A stretch of DNA of 64,000 bases. It comes from Planctomycetaceae bacterium (GTDB lineage Bacteria > Planctomycetota > Planctomycetia > Pirellulales > Pirellulaceae). The stretch lies in the NCBI GenBank assembly GCA_007694185.1, contig RECD01000135.1, forward strand, positions 62,001-126,000. The letters are read 5' to 3'. A program made the position numbers and the translations under genes. Below the pieces are notes generated by a model. That model was not told where the DNA came from. It saw only the letters and a program-made list of their open reading frames with translations, and did no database searches. Below are positions 43,578-53,033 of the stretch, piece after piece (within the stretch, counting starts at the first letter, position 1; each line of letters starts with the position of its first letter).

Positions 43578-46500
43578 ATGAAACTGTTGGCGATCCTGCT
43601 GGTCTCATTGATCGGATTGGGCAACCGATCCGTGGCCGCCGAGGAGCGGCACTTGACCCTCGAGCAAGACGTCTGGCCGATCCTCAAGGCTCACTGCTTT
43701 GATTGTCACGGTGCGACCGAAACGCTCGAAGGTTCGCTCGATCTGCGTCAGGTTCGGCGGATGCAGTCTGGCGGTGAAAGCGGCGCGGCGATCGTGATCG
43801 GTGACAGCGAACAGAGCTTGCTCTTTCAGCGTGTCCGTGACGGAGACATGCCGCCCGGTGAAGCCAAAGTGTCCGCGGCAGAGCTCGAAACGCTCCAGAA
43901 ATGGATCGACGGCGGCGCGGCGACCAAGCGACCAGAATCCGACAACATCGGACCCGGTCTCGGTATCACCCCGGAAGAACGCGACTTTTGGTCTTTCCGA
44001 CCGATCCGACGTCCCGACTTGAAGCTCCCGACCGATCCGCTCGCCGCCGCCGCCGCCCGCACCCAAATCGATGCCTTGGCAATGGCCGCGTCCGCCGCGG
44101 AAGAACCGCTAGCAGAAGCCGACCGCCGCACCTTGGTGATGCGGGCCTACTTCACATTGACCGGTTTGCCGCCGACCTTCAAACAGGCCGAGAGCTGGTT
44201 GGCTGACCAGGGGGACGATTGGTTTGACCGCTTGCTCGATGAATTGCTGCAATCGCCGCAATATGGCGAGCAGTGGGGCCGACACTGGTTGGACGTCGCC
44301 GGCTACGCCGACTCCGAGGGCTTCACGGTCAACGACGCGATCCGCCCGTGGGCCTGGAAGTACCGCGACTACGTGATTCGGTCGCTGAATCAAGACAAAC
44401 CGTTCGACCAGTTCATTGCCGAACAACTCGCCGGCGACGAGCTCGCCGGAGCAAAACAGGGCGATTGGACCCCTGATCAGATCGAATTCCTGACCGCGAC
44501 CGGCTTCCTGCGAATGGCCGCCGACGGCACGGGAAGCGGCGAGAACACGGAGGAAGCCCGTAACCAGACGATCGCCGACACGCTAAGAATCGTCGGCACC
44601 TCGCTGATGGGGCTCAGCTTTCACTGCGCCCAGTGCCACGACCACCGCTACGATCCGATCCTGCATACCGATTACTTCGCACTGCGAGCGGTCTTCGAAC
44701 CGGCGTTGGATTGGCAATCCTGGAAGCCGCCCGCAGCCAGACTCGTTTCGTTGCAAACCGAATCCGATCGGGCTCGGGCGGCCGAAATCGAAGCCGAAGC
44801 TCAGGTCGTTGCGAAGGAGAAGGCCGACAAGCAGGGGGAATACATGCTCCAGGCTCTCGAGCAGGAACTGGCGAAATTTGACGAACCGCTGCGGGAACCG
44901 CTGCGAACCGCCTACCAAACCCCGGCCGCCGAACGGACCGAACAGCAGAAGGAATTGCTGGCTACCAACCCGAGCGTCAACATCACACCGGGAGTGCTTT
45001 ACCAGTACCTGCCGAAGGCGGCGGAGGAGTTGAAGACTTTCGATCAACGGATCGCCGAAATCCGCTCACGAAAACCGCCCGAGGAATTTGTTCGAGCCCT
45101 CGTCGAACCACCCGGTCATGCCCCCGAGACAAAGCTGTTTCACCGGGGCGACCATCAACAGCCCAAACAGACAGTCCTGCCCGCGGCACCGACCGTCGCG
45201 GTCCCCGAAGGCGAACGGATCGAGTTCCCGCTGGATGACGATTCGCGGCCAACCACCGGCCGGCGACTCGCACTCGCTCACTGGCTGACTTCGCCCGAAA
45301 ATCCGTTGACTGCGCGGGTGATCGTCAATCGGGTCTGGATGCACCACTTCGGAACGGGACTGGTCCCCACCCCCGCTGACTTCGGCAAATTGGGGAGCTC
45401 ACCCTCCCACCCCGAACTGCTCGATTGGCTCGCCGATGAGTTCATCCGTGAAGGCTGGAGCTTGAAGAAACTCCAGCGGCTGATCATGACCTCGGCGGTC
45501 TGGCGCCAGGTGCGTGGGGTCGAACCCATCGATGCCAACGGTTTGCCCAGCACCCTGCATCGACTCGAAGCAGAAACCATCCGAGACCGGATGCTAGCGG
45601 CAACCGGAACGCTCAACCGCCAGTTGTTCGGCCCGGCGATCGCCATCAAAGAGGATGAGACGGGACAGGTCATCGTCGACGGGACGCAGACCCGCCGCAG
45701 CCTCTACGTGCAGGTCAGGCGGAGTCGGCCCGTCGCGATGCTACAGGCGTTCGACGCACCGGTGATGGAAACGAATTGCGAACTCCGGCCCAATTCGACC
45801 GTCGCCACCCAGTCGCTGATGCTGCTCAATGGCGAGTTCATTCTCGATCAAGCGGCCAAGCTGGCCGAGCGGGCGATCGACGAATCCGAAACCCTCGAGC
45901 CGCCTTTCGCGGAACTCGTCCTCGATCTGCCGAGCCCCCCTGCGCCGCAGTGGAGCTATGGATTCGGCTATTTCGATGAGGTAACCGGGCGGACGGAGAG
46001 CTTTGAACCGCTGACCCATTGGACAGGATCGCAGTGGCAAGCCGGCCCCGAATTGCCCGATCCGAACTTCGGTTGGGTACTGCTGACCGCCGCCGGAGGC
46101 CACCCGGATGGTCCAGATCGCGCCGTGATCCGCCGATGGACCGCGCCCCGTGACTCGACCGTTGTGATCCGAGGCAAGCTGTCTCACGGGTCGCCGAACG
46201 GGGATGGGGTCCGCGGCAGGATCGTCTCCAGCCGCTCGGGAAATGTCGGCGAATGGGTCGCCCACAACGGCGAAGCCGAGACGAATGTCGTCGAAGGGCT
46301 CGCGGTCAACGCCGGAGACACGATCGACTTCATCACCGATTGTCGACAAAACCAGACCTCCGATTCCTTCGCCTGGCCCGTGACGCTCACCGTCCGCAGT
46401 GAGGATGCCCCCGAGCGAGTCATCACCAGCAACGAGGGATTTAGCGGCCCGCAAGCGCCCGAACGCTTCGAAGCCGGCTGGATCGTGGCGGCATGGCGAG

Positions 46501-46685
46501 CGGCTTACAGCCGCAACCCGACCGACGAAGAGCTGCAATTGGCAGCCGATTTTCTCGGCCGTCAACTCGATACTCTCCACCAAAATCCCACCTCGGTCCC
46601 GTCCGGCCGAACCGCGACCCGCCAAGCCTTGATCAACCTGTGCCAAGTGTTGCTCAGTTCCAATGAGTTCCTCTACGTAGACTAA
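43578..46685 (+). CDS. PSCyt1-DUF1549-DUF1553 (PSD1) cytochrome protein
   Basis: 1035 residues, exported (signal KLLAILLVSLIGLGN). Domains in order: a small planctomycete cytochrome c domain with a heme site CFDCHG (Cys40, Cys43, His44), DUF1549 with a second CAQCHDHRYDP (Cys350, Cys353, His354), and DUF1553 from about 557 (RRLALAHWLTSPENPLTARV, then NRVWMHHFG). A beta-rich insertion of about 160 residues (approximately 784-948) sits inside the C-terminal part before the final LLSSNEFLYVD. The ATG at 43578 is chosen because the signal peptide begins there. The DUF1501 gene follows, the standard planctomycete pairing. The role is presumed to be redox or polysaccharide-related and is unproven. 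Confidence 0.92.
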   Translation: MKLLAILLVSLIGLGNRSVAAEERHLTLEQDVWPILKAHCFDCHGATETLEGSLDLRQVRRMQSGGESGAAIVIGDSEQSLLFQRVRDGDMPPGEAKVSAAELETLQKWIDGGAATKRPESDNIGPGLGITPEERDFWSFRPIRRPDLKLPTDPLAAAAARTQIDALAMAASAAEEPLAEADRRTLVMRAYFTLTGLPPTFKQAESWLADQGDDWFDRLLDELLQSPQYGEQWGRHWLDVAGYADSEGFTVNDAIRPWAWKYRDYVIRSLNQDKPFDQFIAEQLAGDELAGAKQGDWTPDQIEFLTATGFLRMAADGTGSGENTEEARNQTIADTLRIVGTSLMGLSFHCAQCHDHRYDPILHTDYFALRAVFEPALDWQSWKPPAARLVSLQTESDRARAAEIEAEAQVVAKEKADKQGEYMLQALEQELAKFDEPLREPLRTAYQTPAAERTEQQKELLATNPSVNITPGVLYQYLPKAAEELKTFDQRIAEIRSRKPPEEFVRALVEPPGHAPETKLFHRGDHQQPKQTVLPAAPTVAVPEGERIEFPLDDDSRPTTGRRLALAHWLTSPENPLTARVIVNRVWMHHFGTGLVPTPADFGKLGSSPSHPELLDWLADEFIREGWSLKKLQRLIMTSAVWRQVRGVEPIDANGLPSTLHRLEAETIRDRMLAATGTLNRQLFGPAIAIKEDETGQVIVDGTQTRRSLYVQVRRSRPVAMLQAFDAPVMETNCELRPNSTVATQSLMLLNGEFILDQAAKLAERAIDESETLEPPFAELVLDLPSPPAPQWSYGFGYFDEVTGRTESFEPLTHWTGSQWQAGPELPDPNFGWVLLTAAGGHPDGPDRAVIRRWTAPRDSTVVIRGKLSHGSPNGDGVRGRIVSSRSGNVGEWVAHNGEAETNVVEGLAVNAGDTIDFITDCRQNQTSDSFAWPVTLTVRSEDAPERVITSNEGFSGPQAPERFEAGWIVAAWRAAYSRNPTDEELQLAADFLGRQLDTLHQNPTSVPSGRTATRQALINLCQVLLSSNEFLYVD

Positions 46686-46816
46686 GCCCCTTTGGTTAAA
46701 CCCGGTGCCCCAATCCCGGGTGTTGCCAACCCCGCAACGCCTGTCCCCTGCCCTTGCCTCCCCTTGCCCTGCCCCCTCCCCGCCCTGTTTGGGGCCCGCC
46801 TGTTGAGAGCTGTACC
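46686..46816. other. Pyrimidine-rich spacer with hairpin
   Basis: 131 bases between the two paired genes. A 6-bp hairpin (ACCCGG/CCGGGT, 46700-46721) is followed by a long pyrimidine-dominated stretch with repeated TGCCC and CTTGCC units (about 46741-46790). It has no U-tract and is unlikely to be a terminator. It may affect translation of the downstream gene. Confidence 0.4.
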
Positions 46817-48304
46817 ATGACCGATCCACAAGTCATCGCCCATGACCTCCGGCACCGACGTGAATTCTTGCGAGCCGGCTCGCTGGGGATCGGCGGGCTC
46901 GCCCTGGCTTGGCTGCTGCAACAAGAGCAAGCCCGTGCGACGCCCAAGATGCTTCCCAAGTCGCCCCCCAAGTTCGATTTGGCTCCCAAGCCGCCGCATT
47001 TCGCCCCGCAAGCGAAAGCGATGATCTCGCTGTTCCAGCACGGCGGACCGTCACACATGGATCTGACTGATCCCAAGCCCGAACTCGACAAACGCGACGG
47101 CACCGACTATCCGGGCGAGATCGCCTACAGCTTCGTCAACGAGGCGAGCAAGAAGCTGATGGGCACTCGCTGGAAGTTCGCCAAGCACGGCGAATGCGGG
47201 ATGGATTTCTCCGAACTGCTGCCGGAAACGGCCGGCATCGCTGACGACATCTGCCTGATCCGGAGCATGCATACCGGTGCCAACGGGCATGAAGTCTCGA
47301 TTCGATATTTTCATGGTGGCATCCCCGGGGTGCTCGGTCGCCCCCACCTCGCCTCTTGGTTGCTGTACGGATTGGGTTCCGAAACCCAAGACCTGCCGGC
47401 CTACATGGTGCTGACCGACCCCGGCGGTCCACCCGTCGACGGCATCAACAATTGGTCTAGCGGTTTCATGCCCCCCCTTTATCAAGGAACCGTGATCCGC
47501 CCCAAGGAACCGCGGATTCTCAACCTCGACCCGCCACCGCACCTCCGTGGGGAACCCCAACGCCAAAACTTGGACCTGCTCCAAAGCCTCAACCGCAGAC
47601 ATGCGGAGCGTTTTCCCGGACAAGCCGACCTGGACGCCCGGATCGCCAGCTACGAATTGGCCGCCCGGATGCAAACGGCGGCCCGTGAAGCACTCGACAT
47701 CTCTCAAGAAACCAAGGCCACCCACGAACTTTACGGCTTGGACGACGACGCCACCCGTGAATACGGCACCCGCTGCCTGATCGCCCGCCGCCTGGTCGAA
47801 CGGGGCGTGCGATTCGTGCAGCTGTTTTTGGCAGGACAACCTTGGGACAATCACAGTAACCTGGGGACCGCATTGCCGGCGATCTGCCGCCGCACCGACA
47901 AACCCGCGGCAGCGCTGGTCAAGGACTTGAAGCAACGTGGGATGCTGGACGAAACGCTCGTCCATTGGGGCGGCGAAATCGGACGTCTGCCCGTTACCCA
48001 AAACCAAGGTGCCCCCGAAAAGCACGGTCGCGACCACAACGGCCAGGGATTCAGCATGTGGTTAGCTGGTGGGGGTATCCGCGGCGGCACGATCCACGGG
48101 GCCACCGACGAGTTCGGACACCGCGCGGTCGAGCAAGTCGTCACCCCGAACGACTACCAAGCGACCTTGCTGCACCTGTTCGGCCTCGATTGGAATCAAT
48201 TGACCTTTCCCCACAACGGCCAGATCCAGGTGATCACCGCCGGACGCCCTGCCGAAATCGTCGGGAACATCCTCCGGCAACCTCCAAATGCCGCTGAGGG
48301 CTGA
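46817..48304 (+). CDS. DUF1501 family exported protein (Tat-like signal)
   Basis: 495 residues. The N-terminus HRREFLRAGSLGIGGLALAW has a twin-arginine motif followed by a hydrophobic stretch, so export folded through Tat is likely. The body has the family landmarks ISLFQHGGPSHMDLTDPK (about 76), IRSMHTGANGHE, and the late HGRDHNGQGFSMWLAGGGIRGG. DUF1501 proteins belong to the alkaline phosphatase/sulfatase-like fold and are nearly always paired with DUF1549/DUF1553 proteins in planctomycetes, as here. Substrate unknown. Confidence 0.93.
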   Translation: MTDPQVIAHDLRHRREFLRAGSLGIGGLALAWLLQQEQARATPKMLPKSPPKFDLAPKPPHFAPQAKAMISLFQHGGPSHMDLTDPKPELDKRDGTDYPGEIAYSFVNEASKKLMGTRWKFAKHGECGMDFSELLPETAGIADDICLIRSMHTGANGHEVSIRYFHGGIPGVLGRPHLASWLLYGLGSETQDLPAYMVLTDPGGPPVDGINNWSSGFMPPLYQGTVIRPKEPRILNLDPPPHLRGEPQRQNLDLLQSLNRRHAERFPGQADLDARIASYELAARMQTAAREALDISQETKATHELYGLDDDATREYGTRCLIARRLVERGVRFVQLFLAGQPWDNHSNLGTALPAICRRTDKPAAALVKDLKQRGMLDETLVHWGGEIGRLPVTQNQGAPEKHGRDHNGQGFSMWLAGGGIRGGTIHGATDEFGHRAVEQVVTPNDYQATLLHLFGLDWNQLTFPHNGQIQVITAGRPAEIVGNILRQPPNAAEG

Positions 48305-48430
48305 TCGGTTCGATTTTTTCGCTCTCGGAAAGGCTTTCGTAGGTCTCAAAAAGGCGATTTGCCCATCGCCAATTTGCGACCTAGGCTCTGAGTGGACTGT
48401 CCGCTCCCGAGTCACCTTCCGTTTGTTGCC

Positions 48431-49888
48431 ATGACACCGACCGACTCCGTCCTGCTGGTCGATGACGACCGCTTCCTCGCCGATTCGACCGCCCACTGGC
48501 TGGCGGAACTCGGTTATGCCGTCGAAGTCGCGACGACCTTTGCCGACGCCCAGACTCGGTTCGACAATCACCCTTTCGATGTCGTCTTGACGGATCTGCG
48601 ATTGGGCGATGCCGAAGGCGACGGCTTGGACCTGATTCGCCAACTTCGGCGTCGGCAGCCCGATGCCGGCAGCCTGTTGATCACCGGCTATGCCACCCCG
48701 GAAACGGTGGTTGAGGCGGCGAGAGCCGGTGCCTCCGACGTGCTGTGCAAACCCTGGCGAGACGAAGAGCTGCTCGAAGCGATCCGACGTGTGATCCGCC
48801 AGCGGAGCGTCGTGGCAGAAAACGAGCGGCTTCGGCAACAGCTCGATTCCCGCTTCGGCAGGGAACGCATCCTCAGCCAGGCCCCACGGATGCAGAAGGT
48901 TTTTCGGATGATCGACCGCGTGGCGGACGCGCGGGCTTCCGTCTTGATCACCGGCGAAAATGGAACGGGCAAATCGCTCGTCGCCCGAGCCATCCACCAA
49001 CGGAGCCAACGCCGCGACGGACCTTTCATCGAAGTGGCTTGTGGGGCGTTGCCCGACACGCTGCTGGAAAGCGAATTGTTCGGGCATGTCGCGGGCGCCT
49101 TCACCGGCGCCGTCTCGGATCGACTCGGCAAGTTCGACTTGGCCCAAGGGGGCACCCTGTTCCTGGATGAGATCGGGACCGCATCGCCGGCGCTGCAAGT
49201 CAAGCTACTGAGGGTCCTGCAGGAACTCCGGTTCGAACCACTCGGCGGGATTCACACCCGCACGGTCGATACCCGCGTGCTGCTCGCAACCAACGAAGAC
49301 CTCGCCACGGCCGTCGCATCAGGGCGCTTCCGCCAAGACCTCTACTATCGCATCAACGTCGTCGAAATTGCCCTCCCGCCGTTGCGTGAACGACCGGCCG
49401 ATATCGTTCCGCTGATCGATCATTTTCTGGCGGAGATCGCCACGACCGGAGGCCGCCACACCGAGGGTTTCGACGATCAGGCCCTGACCGTCCTGCAACG
49501 CTATTCCTGGCCGGGTAACATCCGCCAATTGGAGAATGTCGTTGAACGAGCCGTCCTGCTCGGCAGCGGCCCGCGACTGACCGTCGAGGACCTCCCCACG
49601 GAACTTGTCCGAGAAACCCTCGAAGGGGTCTCGGCGGGCCAGGGCCTGACGCCGCAGAACGCGGCGGTAGGCGGAGCGACCCAAGAGAGCGGCCACCCCG
49701 ATCATCGCCTGCGGGGGGCGTTGGCCGAACCGGAGCGGCAAATCATCCTGCACGCGCTTCGTGAACACCACTGGAACCGATCGCTCACGGCCGAACGCCT
49801 GGGAATCAATCGCACCACCCTTTACAAGAAAATGAAACGGCTGGGCCTCAACGACCCACAATTCCGCTACAACCCCGCAAGCCGCTAA
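48431..49888 (+). CDS. Sigma-54-dependent response regulator (NtrC family)
   Basis: 485 residues: receiver with phosphoacceptor Asp55 (VVLTDLRLGD), AAA+ core with Walker A GENGTGKS (about 175), an unaltered GAFTGA loop (222-227), YSWPGNIRQLENVVERAV, and a Fis-type HTH at the end (LTAERLGINRTTLYKKM). The start is the ATG at 48431, just before the receiver. Unlike the regulator at 7.8-9.3 kb, its sigma-54 contact loop is standard. No kinase gene is next to it, and it stands alone between the DUF1501 gene and the mla operon. Confidence 0.95.
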   Translation: MTPTDSVLLVDDDRFLADSTAHWLAELGYAVEVATTFADAQTRFDNHPFDVVLTDLRLGDAEGDGLDLIRQLRRRQPDAGSLLITGYATPETVVEAARAGASDVLCKPWRDEELLEAIRRVIRQRSVVAENERLRQQLDSRFGRERILSQAPRMQKVFRMIDRVADARASVLITGENGTGKSLVARAIHQRSQRRDGPFIEVACGALPDTLLESELFGHVAGAFTGAVSDRLGKFDLAQGGTLFLDEIGTASPALQVKLLRVLQELRFEPLGGIHTRTVDTRVLLATNEDLATAVASGRFRQDLYYRINVVEIALPPLRERPADIVPLIDHFLAEIATTGGRHTEGFDDQALTVLQRYSWPGNIRQLENVVERAVLLGSGPRLTVEDLPTELVRETLEGVSAGQGLTPQNAAVGGATQESGHPDHRLRGALAEPERQIILHALREHHWNRSLTAERLGINRTTLYKKMKRLGLNDPQFRYNPASR

Positions 49889-49990
49889 AGTCGACTCAAG
49901 CCGCAAGGCCAGGCCAGTCGATACATTCCCTGGGCGGTTGTCATTCGGCAGCCGATGCGTGCAACTGTCAGCCCGGGGGTAGGACCAGCC

Positions 49991-50857
49991 ATGGCCGGAA
50001 CGACCTTTCGGGATGACTTGCCCGATGTCTCGGAACGTCCCGGACGCCTTTCGCACTGGGTTTCCGATTGGGGCACGGTTGTCATCGACGCCGTGTCCAT
50101 GGTCGGTGACATCGCGATCTTCGTGTACCGGATGTTCGCTTGGATGTTCACCCGCCGCCCGGCGCGGGGCACGATCCTGCGGAATTGCTACCAGGTCGGG
50201 GTACTGAGCCTCCCGGTGGTGGCCCTGACAGGCACCTTCATCGGGATGGTGCTGGCGGTCCAGAGTCACCGCCAATTCCAAATGATCGGCCTCGAAAATC
50301 GACTGGGGGCGGTGATCAATTCGTCACTCGTTCGCGAATTGGGACCGGTTTTGGCAGCCACCATGTTGGCCGGCCGAGTCGGCAGCGCGATCGCCGCGGT
50401 GCTCGGCACGATGCGCGTCACCGAGCAGATCGAAGCGCTGACGGTGATGGGCGCCGATCCGATCCATTACCTGGTGGTGCCCAGGTTCCTGGCCTGCATC
50501 CTGCTGATCCCCGCGCTGACGATCATGGCCGACTTCATGGGGATCGTCGGCGGCTACTTTTACAGCGTTGTGGTGCTGGGGATCGACCATGCCGCCTACC
50601 TGCAGAACAGCGCCGATCATGTGACCGGCTTTGACCTGTTCAGCGGTCTGCTCAAGAGCGTCTTCTTCGGCGGGATCATCGCCATCGTCAGTTGCTATCG
50701 GGGATTCCACTGCGAACCGGGGGCCGAAGGCGTCGGACAAGCGGCGACGGCCGCCTTCGTGATGTCCTTCGTGTTGATCCTGGGGGTCGACCTGATTCTC
50801 AACATCCTGCTGGACGCCTTCTACTACAACATCTGGGCACCGGGGCAGGCCGTATGA
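49991..50857 (+). CDS. mlaE: MlaE-type ABC transporter permease
   Basis: 288 residues of the MlaE (DUF140) permease family, part of systems moving phospholipids between membranes. The core shows GTFIGMVLAVQSHRQF, then LVRELGPVLAATMLAGRVGS and the conserved EQIEALTVMGADPIHYLVVP. About five membrane segments are visible. The start at 49991 has AGGA nearby. First gene of mlaE-mlaF-mlaD, with a four-base overlap into mlaF. Confidence 0.94.
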   Translation: MAGTTFRDDLPDVSERPGRLSHWVSDWGTVVIDAVSMVGDIAIFVYRMFAWMFTRRPARGTILRNCYQVGVLSLPVVALTGTFIGMVLAVQSHRQFQMIGLENRLGAVINSSLVRELGPVLAATMLAGRVGSAIAAVLGTMRVTEQIEALTVMGADPIHYLVVPRFLACILLIPALTIMADFMGIVGGYFYSVVVLGIDHAAYLQNSADHVTGFDLFSGLLKSVFFGGIIAIVSCYRGFHCEPGAEGVGQAATAAFVMSFVLILGVDLILNILLDAFYYNIWAPGQAV

Positions 50858-51771
50858 CCGAGGAAACGACGGCAGCGGCCGATCCCGCCGTATCGGCCAC
50901 CTCAGGCGATCCGATCATCCGCATGCGGGACATCACCGTCCGGTTTCAAAACCAAACCGTCCTGCACCGAGTGAACCTGGAAATCCGCCGGGGTGAGACG
51001 CTGGCGATCATCGGTGAGAGCGGTTGCGGAAAGACCGTGTTGATGAAGACGATGATCGGGTTGCTACGGCCAAACTCCGGCACCGTGCTCTTCGACGACC
51101 AAAACCTGGGAACCATCAGCCAGGCGGATTTGGCGAAAACCCGCCGCCGGATCGGTTTCGTCTTTCAAAACGCGGCGCTGTTCGACAGCTTGAACATTTT
51201 CGATAACGTCGCCTTTCCGATCCTGCAGCACGAAGCCGCCGAAGAAGCGGAGATCACGGCTCGCGTGCGAGAAGGCTTGGCCGAGGTCGGGCTGCCGCCC
51301 GAGGCGGCGGAGAAATACCCCGCAGAACTGTCGGGCGGGATGCGAAAACGGGTCGGACTCGCCCGCGCCTTGATCCTGCGGCCCGACCTGATCATCTACG
51401 ACGAGCCGACGACCGGGCTGGACCCGATCATGAGCGATGTCATTAACGAATTGATTCTGGCCACCCGTCGGAACCATCCCGTCACCAGCGTGGTGGTTAC
51501 CCACGACATGCGAACCGCCCGCAAGGTCGCTAATCGGGTCGTCATGCTGTATCCCCACAGGCGGCTCAAACCGGGCCAGTCCCAAGTGCTGTTCGACGGC
51601 CCTCCGAGCGGCCTGGATCACGCCGATGACCGGCGGGTTCGCCAGTTCGTTCGCGGCGAGGCGGGAGAGCGAATCGACGAATTGACACGACACGCCGCGG
51701 CCATCGCCTCGACCGCAGCCGCAGCCGAGATCGAACCGGAACCGAACCGCTCGAGAGACAGCCATGGATGA
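50854..51771 (+). CDS. mlaF: MlaF-type ABC transporter ATPase
   Basis: 305 residues. Walker A is IGESGCGKTVLMK (about 54), the ABC signature ELSGGMRKRVGLARAL (about 157), Walker B LIIYDEPTTGLDP (about 180) and the switch His in VVTHDM. It powers the MlaE permease. A C-terminal tail of about 50 residues, rich in Ala and Glu, exceeds the usual family length. The start overlaps the stop of mlaE by four bases and its own stop overlaps mlaD, so the three proteins should be made in step. Confidence 0.95.
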   Translation: MTEETTAAADPAVSATSGDPIIRMRDITVRFQNQTVLHRVNLEIRRGETLAIIGESGCGKTVLMKTMIGLLRPNSGTVLFDDQNLGTISQADLAKTRRRIGFVFQNAALFDSLNIFDNVAFPILQHEAAEEAEITARVREGLAEVGLPPEAAEKYPAELSGGMRKRVGLARALILRPDLIIYDEPTTGLDPIMSDVINELILATRRNHPVTSVVVTHDMRTARKVANRVVMLYPHRRLKPGQSQVLFDGPPSGLDHADDRRVRQFVRGEAGERIDELTRHAAAIASTAAAAEIEPEPNRSRDSHG

Positions 51772-53017
51772 CGCAAAACTGAAATTCGGGGTCGGGGTGC
51801 TGGTGCTGTCCGCCATCGGTGTCGGCGTCATCCTGACCTTTCTGTTCGGAGCCTTCCCGACCGCGCTCGCCCGATCCTACACCTTACTGGTCGACGTCGA
51901 CTCGGCGGCCGGGATCAGCGTGAACACCCCGGTGCTTCGTGATGGCGTGCGAATCGGTCGGATCTCCCAAATCGATCTCCGCCCAGAGGGCGGCGTGCGG
52001 CTGAAACTGGCGATCGATGCCGACCGCAAACTGACCCGCGCCTACGTTCCCAAAATCGGAGCCGGCTCGCTGGTCACCGGAGATGCGAAGCTCGAATTTC
52101 GCAAAGACCTCGCAGCCGCTCTGGAAAACCTCGATGGCCAGGCACCGGTCGGGCAAACCCCAATCCCGAGCAATCAACAGTGGGACCCACCCGAGGAAGA
52201 ACTGTTGGCATCGTACTACGGCGACGGCGATTACATCCTCTCTCGTCACGCCGTGAGCGACCCGTTGCTGGGTATCAACGGCCTGGAAGACGAGCTACGC
52301 GACACGCTCCAGACGGTTCAGCGGGCCGGCGCGGCGATGGAAAATGCCGGTTCCTCCGTCCATGAACTGGCGGTCTCCATGCGCGGGCTGCTTTCGGACA
52401 ACGAAAACAACTTCCAAGAGTTGCTCGGCTCTGCGGGACAAGCGGTCAACGAGTTCAAAGACGCGATGGCCGAAATCCGTGGGATCGTCGCCGATCCACA
52501 ACTCCGCGCCCTGTTGAACGAGACGCTCGAAACGCTGCCCGGTGTCCTCGACGAAGCCGAGGAGGCGTTGGCCAGCACCCGCAAGACGATGCAGCAATTC
52601 GAACGGGTCGGGGCCGCCGCGGAAGAAGCGGTCAGCAACGCGGGCGAAACCTTCCAATCGCTCGACCGCACGATCAACAACGTCGAACGATTCACCGCAC
52701 CCTTTGGCGATCGAGGCGAGGAATTGGTCGAACAGATCCTGAGCAGTTTCGCGAACCTCGACCGGTCGCTAGCCCAAGTGGACCGCCTCGGCGAAATGAT
52801 CAACAGCGGCAACGGCACGATCCGCAAACTGCTGGAAGACGAAGACCTCTACTTCCAGATCAAACGGACGGTGGGCAATATCGAACAGGCGACGGTGCGA
52901 ATCCGCCCGATCCTCGATGACGTCCGCGTGTTCACGGACAAGTTGGCTCGAGACCCCAGCCAATTGGGGGTCAAAGGGGCGTTGACCACGCGTCCCGGCG
53001 GCCTGGGCATCAAATGA
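51764..53017 (+). CDS. mlaD: MlaD-type MCE domain protein
   Basis: 417 residues, longer than the ~180 of E. coli MlaD. One membrane helix (about 10-32) is followed by the MCE domain (about 38-115, with TPVLRDGVRIGRISQIDLR). A long helical region of about 200 residues (165-380) comes next, with repeated NNVERF- and LANLDRSLAQVDRL-like segments, suggesting an extended needle or coiled coil as in long MCE proteins. It would be the substrate-binding part between membranes. No mlaC or mlaB gene follows. Confidence 0.92.
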   Translation: MDDAKLKFGVGVLVLSAIGVGVILTFLFGAFPTALARSYTLLVDVDSAAGISVNTPVLRDGVRIGRISQIDLRPEGGVRLKLAIDADRKLTRAYVPKIGAGSLVTGDAKLEFRKDLAAALENLDGQAPVGQTPIPSNQQWDPPEEELLASYYGDGDYILSRHAVSDPLLGINGLEDELRDTLQTVQRAGAAMENAGSSVHELAVSMRGLLSDNENNFQELLGSAGQAVNEFKDAMAEIRGIVADPQLRALLNETLETLPGVLDEAEEALASTRKTMQQFERVGAAAEEAVSNAGETFQSLDRTINNVERFTAPFGDRGEELVEQILSSFANLDRSLAQVDRLGEMINSGNGTIRKLLEDEDLYFQIKRTVGNIEQATVRIRPILDDVRVFTDKLARDPSQLGVKGALTTRPGGLGIK

Positions 53018-53033
53018 TGGTTGAATGACAGGC

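Noticed and set aside
45741-46829. 362-codon minus-strand frame opposite the PSD1 gene
   Set aside because: It is fully antisense to a well-supported gene with heme motifs and domains in the plus frame; no family was seen in it.
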